NCBI RefSeq assembly: GCF_900590755.1
Contig: NZ_UUOC01000004.1
Coordinates: 496,001 to 560,000, forward strand
DNA from: Pseudomonas viridiflava
GTDB taxonomy: Bacteria; Pseudomonadota; Gammaproteobacteria; Pseudomonadales; Pseudomonadaceae
Length of the DNA: 64,000 nucleotides
Direction of reading: 5' to 3'
The notes beneath the pieces were generated by a model, which saw only the letters and a list, made by a program, of their open reading frames with translations, made no database searches and was not told the origin of the DNA. Position 1 is the stretch's first letter; the number at the start of each line of letters is the position of its first letter. Shown piece after piece: positions 19,000 to 28,783 of the stretch. The position numbers and the translations under genes are program-made.

Positions 19000-20114
19000 A
19001 GCTGTTTGAACGCTGGCGTGCCGAGCGGTCGGCCGCGCGACAGTGGTTGCTGGTGCGTCCGGGTATCCATGCAGCAGACCCATGGCAATGGCGACGCCTG
19101 CCCGGCACGGAATTCGGCGACGGGCCGCCGCCTGCGCACTTCGCTAAGGACGCCATCGCGCTGATCGTCCCGGCTGCCCATACCAGCCATTTTCAGGTGC
19201 CTGCACCGCCAGGGCTCAAGCCCCATGAATGGCCGCAGCTGCTGGAAGACTCATTGCAGCAGCCGGTGGATCAGGTTCAGGTGAGCTGCCTGTCACGGGT
19301 GGGTGGGCATCTGGAATTGCTGGTGGTTGAACGCGCACGGGTCATGAGCTGGCTGGATGAGTGTGAAGCGCTGGGTTTCTCGGTCAGTCATGTCTGGGCA
19401 GAGATGCAGCTGTTGCCGGAGCTTGCGCCTGAGCAGGTGCTGCGTTGGTCCTGCGGTGAGTACACCTGCGTGAAACGCGCGGACGCCAACGGTGTGCAGC
19501 ACTGGCTGGTTTGGCCCGAAGTGTTGGGGGATTTGCCGGAGGAGTGGCAGCGTCCGCAGCAAGAAATCTCTGGAGTCTGGCCCTCGCTATGGGCGCCGTT
19601 GCAGCGCCTGCCGAATCTGCTGGTCGGTTCCCGCAAGCCCAAAAAACGGCGAAGCACGCTGCTGTTTAGTCAAACCCAGCGTCGCCTTCTGGGCGCTTGT
19701 GCAGCGTTGGCGTTGATTTGGGGCGCAGTGGCCCTTGGGCAATTCTGGCAACAGGTGCCGGTCTGGAAGGCACAGGTTGAAGCCGTCACTGGTCCCGTCG
19801 CCAGCGCCCGGCAGGCCGAGCGGGTTTTGGCTCGGCTATCCGCTGATCAGCTCGATTGGCGAACCCGTCAGCAGCAGATGGTTGAGTTGGAACACGCCGT
19901 TGAGCAGTGGCTTGAGGGACAGCAGGACTGGGGCGTATCCGGCAGTTATTTCGACGGGCAGCGCTGGCGCGTTGTCCTCAGCGGCAGCAGCCCTGCTCCA
20001 GAGACGGATCACTGGCAGGCGATGGCTCGTACAGTGGGCGCAAAAGTCACCGTGGAGCCGGATGCGAAAACTGCTCTGCTTACCTTGAATTTCAATCTGG
20101 ACGGGCAGCCATGA
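18996..20114 (+). CDS. gspL: type II secretion assembly protein GspL
   Basis: 372-aa inner-membrane protein that docks GspE to the platform. The GTG at 18996 overlaps the gspJ stop (GTGA). A cytoplasmic actin-like domain of about 225 residues (FLAVERARV-type segment LELLVVERARVMSWLDECEAL) is followed by one span (LLGACAALALIWGAVALGQFW, near residue 235) and a periplasmic ferredoxin-like domain (YFDGQRWRVVLSGSS...ALLTLNFNL). The sequence is divergent; position between gspJ and gspM supports it. Confidence 0.85.
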   Translation: MKLFERWRAERSAARQWLLVRPGIHAADPWQWRRLPGTEFGDGPPPAHFAKDAIALIVPAAHTSHFQVPAPPGLKPHEWPQLLEDSLQQPVDQVQVSCLSRVGGHLELLVVERARVMSWLDECEALGFSVSHVWAEMQLLPELAPEQVLRWSCGEYTCVKRADANGVQHWLVWPEVLGDLPEEWQRPQQEISGVWPSLWAPLQRLPNLLVGSRKPKKRRSTLLFSQTQRRLLGACAALALIWGAVALGQFWQQVPVWKAQVEAVTGPVASARQAERVLARLSADQLDWRTRQQQMVELEHAVEQWLEGQQDWGVSGSYFDGQRWRVVLSGSSPAPETDHWQAMARTVGAKVTVEPDAKTALLTLNFNLDGQP

Positions 20115-20548
20115 AGGCTTTTATTGCGCGCAGTTCCCTGTCTTTCGCCGCGCTGCCCGCCAGCCGTCGCTACACGCTACTGGCCGGATGGGTGGTGGTG
20201 CTGACGTTGTTGCTGGTCCTGATCGGCCGACCCTTGCTGGCGCTGGGTAAAGAGTTGCGTCAGTGGCCGATGCTGGCTCAGCAGGCTCAGGCGTTGGCGC
20301 CGGGCGTGACCTTCACCAGCGAATATTGGCAAGCGCTGGCCAGCGCCCGAGGGCTGATGCTCACGCGGGTTGAACAGCGTGGCGATGTCTGGCAATTACA
20401 AGGCGAGCTGACCCGTGCCGAAGCATTGCCGCAATTGCTGAGCAGCATCCAGGCTCAAGGTGGGCGTCCGCTGCGCTGGAGTCTTGAGCAAGGGCATCAG
20501 GGGCTGGTGTTCAGCGTGGACGTCAGCCGCACAGGTGGCCGGCCGTGA
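20111..20548 (+). CDS. gspM: type II secretion protein GspM
   Basis: 145-aa bitopic protein with one span (YTLLAGWVVVLTLLLVLIGRPLLAL, residues 21-45). A periplasmic ferredoxin-like domain follows (EYWQALASARGLMLTRVEQRGDVWQLQGEL...LPQLLSSIQAQGGRP). ATG overlaps the gspL stop by 4 bases. It is the usual partner of GspL. Confidence 0.85.
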   Translation: MKAFIARSSLSFAALPASRRYTLLAGWVVVLTLLLVLIGRPLLALGKELRQWPMLAQQAQALAPGVTFTSEYWQALASARGLMLTRVEQRGDVWQLQGELTRAEALPQLLSSIQAQGGRPLRWSLEQGHQGLVFSVDVSRTGGRP

Positions 20549-21219
20549 CGCGCAAGCTCTGGGGGCTGGGTGTTGCGGTGTTTGTTCTGACGCTGCTGTT
20601 GAACATACCGGCTGCCTTTGTCGCTCGGTTTGTACCCTGGACTCCGGATTGGCAACCGGTGGCGGTGACCGGCACCCTTTGGAGCGGACGCATGGACAGG
20701 CTCGGTCCGCTTGGTCCTCTGGCCTGGCGTTTTCAACCCTGGATAGGCGAAGGCGACGTGACTGCGGGTTTTCAGCAGCGGAACTGGGCATTGCAATTCA
20801 ACGGCTGGCCTTGGGCCTGGCAGGCGCAACTGGCTCCCGCTGCGCGGCAGATGACGCCTCTGACTGGCTTTGTGGTGGATGGTGACTGGCAGGGTAGTGT
20901 GCACATCAAGGGAAGCGGCGCGAGGTGCAGGTCCAGTGAGGGCGAGCTGCGTGGTCGTGATCTGGCCTTGATCACACCATGGACGGTGGTGCTGGGTACT
21001 GCTCAGCTCAGGTTGGAGTGCCGTGAAGGTTTGCGGTTATTGGCGGATGTTCAACGGGAGGGCGAGCATCGTTTTGAGGCATGGATGGAGCCTGCGGTTG
21101 GGCGGATCAAGCTCAATGGCAAGGTCGAACCGGATGCGATGGTTACTCCGTTGCTGGTTCAGGCGGGGCTGCTCAAGGCCGGGGCGTCGGAGTTTGAGAG
21201 GGTGTGGGGTGGGCGTTGA
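20545..21219 (+). CDS. gspN: type II secretion protein GspN
   Basis: 224-aa GspN-like protein. One N-terminal span (LWGLGVAVFVLTLLLNIPAAFV) precedes VTGTLWSGR and a periplasmic beta-rich domain. PWTVVLGTAQLRLECREG and GRIKLNGKVEPDA near the end are like the family. GTG start overlaps the gspM stop. It is last gene of the operon; no clear terminator follows before the long inverted repeat. Confidence 0.85.
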   Translation: MTRKLWGLGVAVFVLTLLLNIPAAFVARFVPWTPDWQPVAVTGTLWSGRMDRLGPLGPLAWRFQPWIGEGDVTAGFQQRNWALQFNGWPWAWQAQLAPAARQMTPLTGFVVDGDWQGSVHIKGSGARCRSSEGELRGRDLALITPWTVVLGTAQLRLECREGLRLLADVQREGEHRFEAWMEPAVGRIKLNGKVEPDAMVTPLLVQAGLLKAGASEFERVWGGR

Positions 21220-21626
21220 TAGTTGTGCTTATGGTAGGTGATCTATTTGGGAGCGTGGCTTTGATCAGCATATTTTTCGTACATATCCGTTGCTTCGGTT
21301 ACGGCCACTTGTGGTTGCGCCCTTACGGCGCCTCACTTTTGATGGAGCCGGAATGCCGGCCCAGTCAAAAGTAAGCAAAACGCTCTTGCCCCACCACTCG
21401 GTGCCTCGCTAGTGCTCGGCATACCCGTAAGCCGACATTGATTCGGCGGGCCGCCGCGAAGGGCCATCCCTGGCCCAGCGCGGCTAAACCGGCATCCATG
21501 CCGGTTCACCCGCCGAATCAATATCGGCTTACGGCCAGCGTGGTTTGACGGGGCGCCTAAGATCAAAAGCCAGATCAACAGCAGATCAAGATCAACTGCG
21601 GGATGGTTGGCGCTACGTGAATTAAG

Positions 21627-21688
21627 GTAGGAGCTGCCGAAGGCTGCGAAGGCGGCTTCCGATTCGCAGCCTTCGGCAGCTCCTACAG
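21627..21688. repeat. REPIN inside long inverted repeat A
   Basis: Compact palindrome GGTAGGAGCTGCCGAAGG...CCTTCGGCAGCTCCTACA with GGCGGCTTCCG in the middle, shorter than the other REPINs of the same arm type. Confidence 0.88.
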
Positions 21689-21711
21689 AAAACCCCGCCC
21701 GCCGTCAGTTC

Positions 21712-21802
21712 TGTGGGAGCGTGGCTTGCCCGCGATAAGGCTGGACGGGATTGTGCAGGTAAAAACAGCGAAACCTTATCGCGGGCAAGCACCGCTTCCA
21801 CA
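21712..21802. repeat. REPIN (TGTGGGAGCGTGG type) inside repeat A
   Basis: Arms TGTGGGAGCGTGGCTTGCC and GGCAAGCACCGCTTCCACA surround a 50-base centre that also pairs (CGATAAGG/CCTTATCG). It has a few arm mismatches. Confidence 0.85.
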
Positions 21803-22222
21803 GGTTCGGTGATCGCCGGAAGGAACACGGTGTGGAGACAAAACAGGTCGGCTTTCAGGCCGCCTCGCCCCCGCGCTTTTGATTTGGCTTTTGATCTTGA
21901 TTTTGATCTTGGGCGCCCCGTCAAACCACGCTGGCCGGAATTCGATATTGAGGCGGCGGGTGAACCGGCATGGATGCCGGTTTAGCCGCGCTGGGCCAGG
22001 GATGGCCCTTCGCGGCGGCCCGCCGAATCAATGTCGCATTACGGGCATGCCGAGCGCCAGCGAGGGACCGAGTGGTGGGGCAAGAGCCTTTTGCTTACTT
22101 TTGGGCTTTCAAAAGTGAGGCGCCGTAAGGGCGCAACCCTAAGCAGCCGTTACCGAAGCAACGGATATGTACACAAACGGAACTCATGCTTATCGCGGGC
22201 AAGCAACACACAGAGTTTCCGA

Positions 22223-22678
22223 TCAATCCTTGGGTTTAGCATGCGCCGCCAACCGCTCCAGCGCCGCCCGCAGCTTCGGATCAGTAATCCCATCAGCCGT
22301 GGCCTGAATACTTTCAGCCGCAACCGGCGACAAATCCATCGTATGCCCCGCTGCTCCCTGACGAGCGGACGGCGGCTGCACCTTGAACACAATGCGCGTC
22401 AGGTTCGCGAACTCGTCGAACGCGACCAGTTGTCGCTGCAACCGCTTCTGCTGATAACGCAGACGCGTGGCCCAATGACCGTCGGTAACGATCAATAAAA
22501 GACTGCCTTCACGCCAAGATGCGACGTGGCAATGTTCGCGAGCAGCAGGTTGTAGCTGGCTTTCCAGCAGGCGCTGCAGATGACCAAGACGCTGCGCATG
22601 ATGAAAAATCGCCTTCAGCGGTTTGGCTTCGCGCAACAGAACAGCGGGTGCCCGGGCGGTGAGGGGACGAAATGCCAT
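22223..22678 (-). CDS. dciA: DUF721 protein, DciA-type helicase-loading factor
   Basis: 151-aa protein of the DUF721/DciA family, which in bacteria without DnaC/DnaI helps load the replicative helicase DnaB. The conserved DciA core is VASWREGSLLLIVTDGHWATRLRYQQKRLQRQL, preceded by a helical KAIFHHAQRLGHLQRLLESQL segment. The lower-complexity C-terminal tail is variable in the family. It is divergent from secA, as in other Pseudomonas, where it normally lies next to lpxC. Here it is separated from lpxC by the whole Tat/type II cassette. Confidence 0.85.
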   Translation of the reverse strand: MAFRPLTARAPAVLLREAKPLKAIFHHAQRLGHLQRLLESQLQPAAREHCHVASWREGSLLLIVTDGHWATRLRYQQKRLQRQLVAFDEFANLTRIVFKVQPPSARQGAAGHTMDLSPVAAESIQATADGITDPKLRAALERLAAHAKPKD

Positions 22679-22799
22679 GAGCGGGTGACCTGAGGTGACA
22701 AGTTCGTCATGTTAGCAGAAAGCACCCGATTCACCGGTGTCCGCCGCCAATCCGGGCTTTTGTGCGCAAAATCAATGGGTAACTTCTTCTGTTCATGGG

Positions 22800-22827
22800 T
22801 TGAACTTGACGAAAAAGACCCTATCTA
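22800..22827 (+). promoter_or_regulatory. candidate sigma-70 promoter for secA
   Basis: TTGAAC (22800-22805), 16 bases, TATCTA (22822-22827) lies in the 308-base dciA-secA gap and predicts a leader of about 150 bases before the secA ATG. Nothing else recognisable was seen in this gap, and there is no secM-like ORF. Confidence 0.35.
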
Positions 22828-22986
22828 CAGACAGCCCCGTCACAGCGCTGTGCCAGCATCGTGGAATAACGCCACTTTCCTCTCCTTCGTTTCCGGGTAG
22901 AATGCTCGTTCGCATGCGGCCATGAGGGCTGCACGGGCGACTCACGGGGCCGCCCTCCATTCCTATGTGTGGAAGATCCTGTCGAT

Positions 22987-25719
22987 ATGTTTGCGCCTTT
23001 GTTAAAAAAACTTTTTGGAAGCAAGAACGAGCGTGAAGTCAAACGCATGCTCAAGACGGTTCAACTCGTCAATGCCTTCGAAGAGCAAATGGTGGCCCTT
23101 TCGGACGAGCAATTGCGTGCCAAGACCGAAGAGTTCAAGGCCCGCTTAGCCAAAGGTGAGACCCTCGATAAGCTGCTTCCTGAAGCTTTCGCGGTTGCTC
23201 GTGAAGCCGGTAAGCGCGTCATGGGCATGCGCCACTTCGACGTCCAGTTGATCGGTGGCATGACCTTGCACGAAGGCATGATTGCCGAAATGCGTACCGG
23301 TGAAGGCAAGACCCTGGTGGGTACGCTGGCGGTCTACCTCAATGCGCTAGCAGGCAAGGGCGTTCATGTGATTACCGTGAACGACTACCTGGCCCGTCGA
23401 GATGCCAACTGGATGCGTCCGCTGTACGAATTCCTCGGCCTGAGCGTCGGCATCGTCACGCCATTCCAGCCGCCTGAAGAAAAGCGTGAAGCCTACGCCG
23501 CCGACATCACCTACGGCACCAACAACGAATTCGGTTTCGATTACCTGCGCGACAACATGGCTTTCAGCATGGAAGACAAGTTCCAGCGCGAGCTCAATTT
23601 TGCCGTAATCGACGAAGTGGACTCGATCCTCATCGACGAAGCCCGTACGCCGCTGATCATCTCCGGTCAGGCCGAAGACAGCTCCAGGCTGTACACCGAA
23701 ATCAACCGTCTGATCCCGCGCCTCGTGCAGCACATCGAGGAAGTGGAAGGCGAGGTCACCAAAGCCGGTCACTACACCGTTGACGAGAAAACCCGTCAGG
23801 TTGAGCTGAACGAAGCCGGTCATCAGTTCATCGAAGAAATGCTCACCGAAGTCGGCCTGCTGGCCGAAGGCGAAAGCCTGTACTCGGCGCACAACCTGGG
23901 TCTGCTGACTCACGTTTACGCCGGTCTGCGTGCGCATACGCTGTTCAACCGCAACGTTGAATACATCGTTCAGGACGGTCAGATTCTGCTGGTCGATGAG
24001 CACACCGGTCGTACCATGCCGGGTCGCCGTCTGTCCGAAGGCCTGCACCAGGCCATCGAAGCGAAGGAAAACCTGAACATTCAGGCCGAAAGCCAGACAT
24101 TGGCTTCGACCACGTTCCAGAACTACTTCCGTCTGTACAACAAACTGTCTGGCATGACCGGTACAGCGGACACCGAAGCGTTCGAATTCCACCAGATCTA
24201 CACCTTGTCCGTCGTGGTCATTCCGCCGAACAAGCCGCTGGCGCGTAAGGACTTCAACGACCTCGTCTACCTGACGGCGGAAGAGAAGTACGCCGCCATC
24301 GTCACCGACATCAAGGCCTGTCTGGCCGAGAATCGTCCGGTGCTGGTGGGTACCGCGACCATCGAAACCTCCGAGCACATGTCCCGTCTGCTCAATGAGG
24401 AAAGTATCGGTCACAAGGTTCTGAACGCCAAGTTCCACGAAAAAGAAGCCGAGATCATCGCGCAAGCCGGTCGTCCGGGCGCGCTGACCATCGCCACCAA
24501 CATGGCCGGTCGCGGTACTGACATCCTGTTGGGCGGTAACTGGGAAGTGGAAGTCGCGGCACTGGAAGATCCAAGTCCAGAGCAGATCGCGCAGATCAAG
24601 GCCGACTGGCAGAAACGCCATCAGCAAGTGATCGAAGCGGGCGGCCTGCATGTGATCGCTTCCGAGCGCCATGAATCGCGCCGTATCGACAACCAGCTGC
24701 GTGGCCGTGCCGGTCGTCAGGGCGACACCGGTTCCAGCCGTTTCTACCTGTCTCTGGAAGACAGCCTGATGCGCATCTTCGCCTCTGATCGGGTGAAGAA
24801 CTTCATGAAGGCGCTGGGCATGCAGTCCGGCGAAGCGATCGAGCACCGCATGGTGACCAACGCGATCGAGAAGGCGCAGCGCAAGGTTGAAGGTCGCAAC
24901 TTCGATATCCGTAAGCAATTGCTGGAGTTCGACGACGTTTCCAACGAGCAGCGTAAAGTGATCTACCACATGCGTAACAGCCTCCTGGCTGCGACCAACA
25001 TTGGTGACACCATTGCCGATTTCCGTCAGGACGTCCTCAACAGCCTGATCAGCCAGCACATTCCGCCGCAGTCGCTGCCTGAGCAGTGGGATGTTGCAGG
25101 TCTGGAAGCTGCGCTGGATACCGATTTCGGCGTGAAGCTGCCGGTTCAGCAATGGCTGGACGAAGACGATCACCTGCACGAAGAAACCCTGCGCACCAAG
25201 TTGATGGAAGAGCTGCTCGCTTCTTACAACGAGAAGGAAGAGCAAGCCAGCGCCGAAGCACTGCGTACCTTCGAGAAGCAGATTCTGCTGCGTGTACTGG
25301 ACGACCTGTGGAAAGACCACCTGTCGACCATGGACCACCTGCGTCACGGTATCCACCTGCGCGGCTACGCTCAGAAAAACCCGAAGCAGGAATACAAGCG
25401 CGAATCCTTCACTCTGTTCCAGGAACTCCTGGATTCGATCAAGCGCGACACCATCCGTGTGCTGTCACACGTTCAGGTCCGCCGCGAAGATCCGGAAGAA
25501 GAGGAAGCTCGCCTGCGTCGCGACGCCGAAGAACTGGCCCAGCGCATGCAGTTCGAACACGCCGAAGCACCGGGCCTCGAGCAGCCGGAAGCTCTGGTTG
25601 AAGAGGGCGTCGAAGTGGCAACGCTGCCGGTCCGCAATGACCAGAAGCAAGGCCGCAACGAGCTGTGCTGGTGTGGTTCGGGCAAGAAATACAAACACTG
25701 CCACGGTCAGATCAACTAA
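22987..25719 (+). CDS. secA: preprotein translocase ATPase SecA
   Basis: Motor ATPase of the Sec pathway, 910 aa. The start at 22987 gives [21 protein letters not shown], the usual Pseudomonas N-terminus. An in-frame start 18 bases upstream is possible but unlikely. Motifs in order: [11 protein letters not shown] (Walker A), the [18 protein letters not shown]-like box, [35 protein letters not shown], and [14 protein letters not shown]. The C-terminal zinc-binding SecB site is [14 protein letters not shown]. It is single-copy essential and ends in its own terminator. Confidence 0.98.
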   Translation: MFAPLLKKLFGSKNEREVKRMLKTVQLVNAFEEQMVALSDEQLRAKTEEFKARLAKGETLDKLLPEAFAVAREAGKRVMGMRHFDVQLIGGMTLHEGMIAEMRTGEGKTLVGTLAVYLNALAGKGVHVITVNDYLARRDANWMRPLYEFLGLSVGIVTPFQPPEEKREAYAADITYGTNNEFGFDYLRDNMAFSMEDKFQRELNFAVIDEVDSILIDEARTPLIISGQAEDSSRLYTEINRLIPRLVQHIEEVEGEVTKAGHYTVDEKTRQVELNEAGHQFIEEMLTEVGLLAEGESLYSAHNLGLLTHVYAGLRAHTLFNRNVEYIVQDGQILLVDEHTGRTMPGRRLSEGLHQAIEAKENLNIQAESQTLASTTFQNYFRLYNKLSGMTGTADTEAFEFHQIYTLSVVVIPPNKPLARKDFNDLVYLTAEEKYAAIVTDIKACLAENRPVLVGTATIETSEHMSRLLNEESIGHKVLNAKFHEKEAEIIAQAGRPGALTIATNMAGRGTDILLGGNWEVEVAALEDPSPEQIAQIKADWQKRHQQVIEAGGLHVIASERHESRRIDNQLRGRAGRQGDTGSSRFYLSLEDSLMRIFASDRVKNFMKALGMQSGEAIEHRMVTNAIEKAQRKVEGRNFDIRKQLLEFDDVSNEQRKVIYHMRNSLLAATNIGDTIADFRQDVLNSLISQHIPPQSLPEQWDVAGLEAALDTDFGVKLPVQQWLDEDDHLHEETLRTKLMEELLASYNEKEEQASAEALRTFEKQILLRVLDDLWKDHLSTMDHLRHGIHLRGYAQKNPKQEYKRESFTLFQELLDSIKRDTIRVLSHVQVRREDPEEEEARLRRDAEELAQRMQFEHAEAPGLEQPEALVEEGVEVATLPVRNDQKQGRNELCWCGSGKKYKHCHGQIN

Positions 25720-25743
25720 GCCTTGATTTGAACCTGTAGCACC

Positions 25744-25778
25744 AACGCCGCGACCGGCTCTGCCGTCGCGGCGTTTTA
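25744..25778 (+). terminator. terminator after secA
   Basis: AACGCCGCGAC (25744-25754) pairs perfectly with GTCGCGGCGTT (25765-25775), leaving a 10-base loop and a short T-run (TTTT). It lies between secA and argJ. Confidence 0.65.
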
Positions 25779-25835
25779 CAATCGATTGCCGTACCGAAAC
25801 GGGCGGCGCAGACAATCTTTCAAGGAGCGCACCTC

Positions 25836-27053
25836 ATGGCTGTTGGTCTTGGTCCTTTGCCGACATTGCACCCGGTTCCCGGTTTTGAACTGGGTATTTC
25901 TTCGGCCGGCATCAAACGCCCAGGTCGCAAAGACGTCGTGGTCATGCGCTGCGCCGAAGGCTCCAGCGTGGCGGGCGTGTTCACCCTTAATGCGTTTTGC
26001 GCAGCTCCGGTGATCCTCGCCAAGCAGCGTGTGGGCGGCGCGGTTCGCTACCTGCTGACTAACACCGGCAACGCCAACGCGGGCACTGGCGAGCCAGGTC
26101 TGGCCAACGCTGCGCGTACCTGCGCGAAACTGGCTGAGCTGACCGGCGTTGATGCGTCGGCCGTGCTGCCTTACTCCACCGGTGTGATCGGCGAGCCGCT
26201 GCCTGTGGAAAAAATCGAAGGCGCCCTGCAAGCCGCCCTTGATGATCTGTCTGTGGATAACTGGGCTGCTGCGGCCACCGGCATCATGACCACTGACACG
26301 CTGCCAAAAGGCGCGAGCCGTCAGTTCCAGATCGATGGCGTGACCATCACCGTGACGGGCATCAGCAAAGGCGCGGGCATGATCCGCCCGAACATGGCGA
26401 CCATGCTGGGTTACATCGCCACCGACGCCAAGGTTTCGCAGAGCGTTCTGCAGGACCTGATCCGCGACGGCGCCAACAAGTCGTTCAACCGCATCACCAT
26501 TGATGGCGATACCTCCACCAACGATTGCTGCATGCTGATTGCCACCGGTCAGGCCAATCTGCCTGAAGTCACCGAAGCCAAAGGCCCGCTGTTCGACGCG
26601 CTGAAAAAAGCGGTATTCGACGTGTGCATGGAAGTCGCTCAAGCCATTGTGCGTGACGGCGAAGGCGCAACCAAGTTCGTGACTGTCGAAGTCAACGGCG
26701 GCGGCAATCACCAGGAATGCCTGGATGTCGGCTACGCAGTGGCTCACTCGCCGCTGATCAAGACGGCACTGTTCGCCTCCGATCCAAACTGGGGCCGCAT
26801 CCTGGCTGCCGTCGGCCGTGCCGGAGTGCCGGATCTGGATGTCAGCAAGATCGATGTATTCCTGGGTTCGGTGTGCATCGCCAGCAAAGGCTGCCGCGCG
26901 ACCACCTACACTGAAGAACAAGGCTCGGCTGTCATGGCGGAAGCAGAAATCACCATCCGCATCGAGCTGGGCCGTGGTGATTGCAGCGAAACCATCTGGA
27001 CCACCGACCTGTCCCACGAGTACGTGAAGATCAACGCGGAATACCGCACGTAA
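25836..27053 (+). CDS. argJ: bifunctional ornithine acetyltransferase / N-acetylglutamate synthase ArgJ
   Basis: 405-aa arginine-biosynthesis enzyme that recycles the acetyl group from N-acetylornithine to glutamate. The autocleavage/active site is [13 protein letters not shown], where the Thr after Ala becomes the nucleophile of the beta chain. [20 protein letters not shown] and [13 protein letters not shown] are further family blocks. CAAGGAGCGC precedes the ATG. It follows secA as in P. aeruginosa. Confidence 0.97.
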   Translation: MAVGLGPLPTLHPVPGFELGISSAGIKRPGRKDVVVMRCAEGSSVAGVFTLNAFCAAPVILAKQRVGGAVRYLLTNTGNANAGTGEPGLANAARTCAKLAELTGVDASAVLPYSTGVIGEPLPVEKIEGALQAALDDLSVDNWAAAATGIMTTDTLPKGASRQFQIDGVTITVTGISKGAGMIRPNMATMLGYIATDAKVSQSVLQDLIRDGANKSFNRITIDGDTSTNDCCMLIATGQANLPEVTEAKGPLFDALKKAVFDVCMEVAQAIVRDGEGATKFVTVEVNGGGNHQECLDVGYAVAHSPLIKTALFASDPNWGRILAAVGRAGVPDLDVSKIDVFLGSVCIASKGCRATTYTEEQGSAVMAEAEITIRIELGRGDCSETIWTTDLSHEYVKINAEYRT

Positions 27054-27070
27054 GGCGTTAATGCGAAACC

Positions 27071-27162
27071 CGTGGGACCGGCTTCAGCCGGGAAGGCGGC
27101 ACTCCTGACGACCATAATGCGTCGAATGTACTGGCCTCTTCCCGGCTAAAGCCGGTCCCACG
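27071..27162. repeat. REPIN (GTGGGACCGGCTTCAGCC type)
   Basis: Arms CGTGGGACCGGCTTCAGCC and GGCTAAAGCCGGTCCCACG with GGGAAGGC/GCCTCTTCCC extensions. This is a different arm family from the other REPINs of the window. It fills the argJ-GST gap. Confidence 0.85.
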
Positions 27163-27196
27163 GTTGCGCTTCATTCATTTGAGCAAGGACACTGAA

Positions 27197-27829
27197 ATGA
27201 CCCTGCACCTGATCATCGGCGACAAACGCTATTCTTCCTGGTCCGTGCGTCCAGCATTGGCGCTGTACATGACCGGTGCGCCTTACACCGAACAGTTGAT
27301 TCGCCTGAATCAGGCGAACAGCAAGCAATTGATGCTGGAGCACTCGCCCACGGGCAAAGTGCCGCTGTTGAAAACCCAGCACGGGACGATTGCCGATTCT
27401 CTGGCAATCATCGAATACCTCGCCGAACAATTCCCCGCCGCCGGTCTCTGGCCAGCTGACACCGCAGCCCGTGCCCAGGCGCGTTCAGCCTGTGCGCAAA
27501 TGCACAGCGGCTTTATGGGCCTGCGTTCCAACATGCCGATGGACTTGCGCCACGACGAAGCGCTGGAAGTTATCCCTGTGGATACCCAAGGCGATATCGA
27601 ACGCATCTTTCAGCTGTGGGCCGAATGCCGCGCCGCTGCGACTGAAAGCGGGCCGTTTCTGTTTGGCAAAGCCAGCGCTGCCGATGCTTTCTTCGCGCCG
27701 GTTGCCATCCGTCTGCGCACCTATCAGGTGGTCTTGCCCGCTGAGGCTGCTGCGTACGTAGACACCATCTATCAATGGCCGGTTTTCCAGCGTTGGCAAC
27801 AGGCCGCTCTAGAGGAAACCCCCGCGTGA
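27197..27829 (+). CDS. glutathione S-transferase family protein
   Basis: 210-aa GST. The N-terminal thioredoxin-like domain has IIGDKRYSSWSVRPALAL (catalytic Ser in SSWS, as in the zeta/theta-like group). SPTGKVPLLKTQHGTIADSLAIIEYLAEQFP follows, including the glutathione-binding ...DSLAI turn. The C-terminal helical domain includes KASAADAFFAPVAIRLRTY. The ATG at 27197 follows AAGGA; an upstream in-frame start lacks a ribosome site. Substrate unknown. It overlaps the next gene by 4 bases. Confidence 0.9.
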   Translation: MTLHLIIGDKRYSSWSVRPALALYMTGAPYTEQLIRLNQANSKQLMLEHSPTGKVPLLKTQHGTIADSLAIIEYLAEQFPAAGLWPADTAARAQARSACAQMHSGFMGLRSNMPMDLRHDEALEVIPVDTQGDIERIFQLWAECRAAATESGPFLFGKASAADAFFAPVAIRLRTYQVVLPAEAAAYVDTIYQWPVFQRWQQAALEETPA

Positions 27830-28770
27830 AACGAGTTCATGTAGCTGCCGCCGTCATCCGTGGAGCTGACGGCAGGATCCTTATCGCACGCCGCGCCGAC
27901 AGCCAGCATCAGGGCGGGTTGTGGGAGTTTCCTGGCGGCAAGGTCGAGCCAGGCGAGGCCGTCGAAGCTGCCCTGGCCCGCGAGCTACAGGAAGAGCTGA
28001 ACATCGTGGTCACCCAGGCGCGTCCGCTGATCAAGATTCAGCATGATTACCCCGACAAACAGGTGTTGCTGGATGTCTGGGAAGTTTCGGCGTTCACGGG
28101 CGAGCCTCACGGCGTTGAAGGCCAGCCATTGGCCTGGGTCTCGAATCGCGAATTGCCGAACTACGAATTCCCCGCGGCCAATCAGCCCATAGTCGCGGCG
28201 GCGCGTCTGCCCGGTGAATACCTCATCACTCCTGGCGAACTGGAAACCCCGCAATTGCTGCGCGGGATCCAGAAGGCAATTGCCGGTGGCATCAAGCTGA
28301 TTCAACTGCGGGCGCCGAATGGCTACGATCCGCAGTATCGTGACCTGGCTGTGGATGCGGTGGGTTTGTGTGCGGGCAAGGCGCAACTGATGCTTAAAGG
28401 GCCGCTGGAATGGTTGGGGGATTTCCCCGCTGCCGGTTGGCACCTGACCTCGGCGCAACTGCGCAAGCTGGCGGCCAACGGTCGTCCGTTTCCCAAGGAG
28501 CGCTGGCTAGCGGCTTCCTGCCATAACGCTGAAGAACTGAGCCTGGCTGAACAGATGGGCGTCGATTTCGTGACCTTGTCACCGGTGCAGCCAACCCTGA
28601 CTCACCCGGAGGCTCAGCCTTTGGGGTGGGAACAGGCGCAGCAGTTGATTGCAGGCTTCAGCAAGCCGGTTTACCTGCTCGGCGGGGTTGGCCCGGCTGA
28701 GCAACAGCAAGCCTGGCAGAGCGGTGCGCAGGGTGTGGCGGGTATCCGGGCGTTCTGGCCGGGGGAGTGA
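27826..28770 (+). CDS. Nudix hydrolase fused to TenI/thiamine-phosphate-synthase-like domain
   Basis: 314-aa two-domain protein. The N-terminal MutT-like domain has the Nudix box GGKVEPGEAVEAALARELQEEL (around residues 37-58) and the 8-oxo-dGTP sanitising pattern WEFPGGK. The C-terminal TIM-barrel part (residues about 130-314) resembles ThiE/TenI: LIQLRAPNGYDP, VDFVTLSPVQPTLTHP, VYLLGGVGPAE. GTG start overlapping the GST stop; an ATG further up is inside GST. The same fusion is found in other Pseudomonas at this place. MutT function is likely; the role of the second domain is unclear. Confidence 0.92.
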   Translation: MKRVHVAAAVIRGADGRILIARRADSQHQGGLWEFPGGKVEPGEAVEAALARELQEELNIVVTQARPLIKIQHDYPDKQVLLDVWEVSAFTGEPHGVEGQPLAWVSNRELPNYEFPAANQPIVAAARLPGEYLITPGELETPQLLRGIQKAIAGGIKLIQLRAPNGYDPQYRDLAVDAVGLCAGKAQLMLKGPLEWLGDFPAAGWHLTSAQLRKLAANGRPFPKERWLAASCHNAEELSLAEQMGVDFVTLSPVQPTLTHPEAQPLGWEQAQQLIAGFSKPVYLLGGVGPAEQQQAWQSGAQGVAGIRAFWPGE

Positions 28771-28783
28771 CCCCACATTCCCC

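Larger units (their letters stand above)
21279..22172. repeat. 894-bp composite long inverted repeat (copy A)
   Basis: Fills most of the 1-kb gene-free gap between gspN and dciA. The ends are GTACATATCCGTTGCTTC... and its complement (26 of 27 bases match). Inside each arm lie further palindromic blocks, and 21433-21514 is a perfect 82-bp inverted match to 21955-22036. The centre carries two REPINs and AT-rich runs of the GATCAAAAG kind. Short open frames inside (for example 21333-21578 minus and 21879-22118 plus) encode the same peptide from each arm and have no ribosome site, so I do not call them genes. Confidence 0.9.

Noticed and set aside
21713..22118. Hypothetical proteins inside the long palindromes
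   Set aside because: Frames lie in repeat arms and appear on both strands with the same peptide; treated as repeat by-products and listed only as a finding to test.
21279..22172. Insertion sequence or prophage attachment site as an explanation for the long repeats
   Set aside because: No transposase or integrase frame, no target-site duplication visible at the ends, and the inside is REPINs and palindromes only.
23347..25356. 669-codon open frame antisense to secA
   Set aside because: Mirrors secA; His/Val/Gln-rich reversed-strand composition and no ribosome site.
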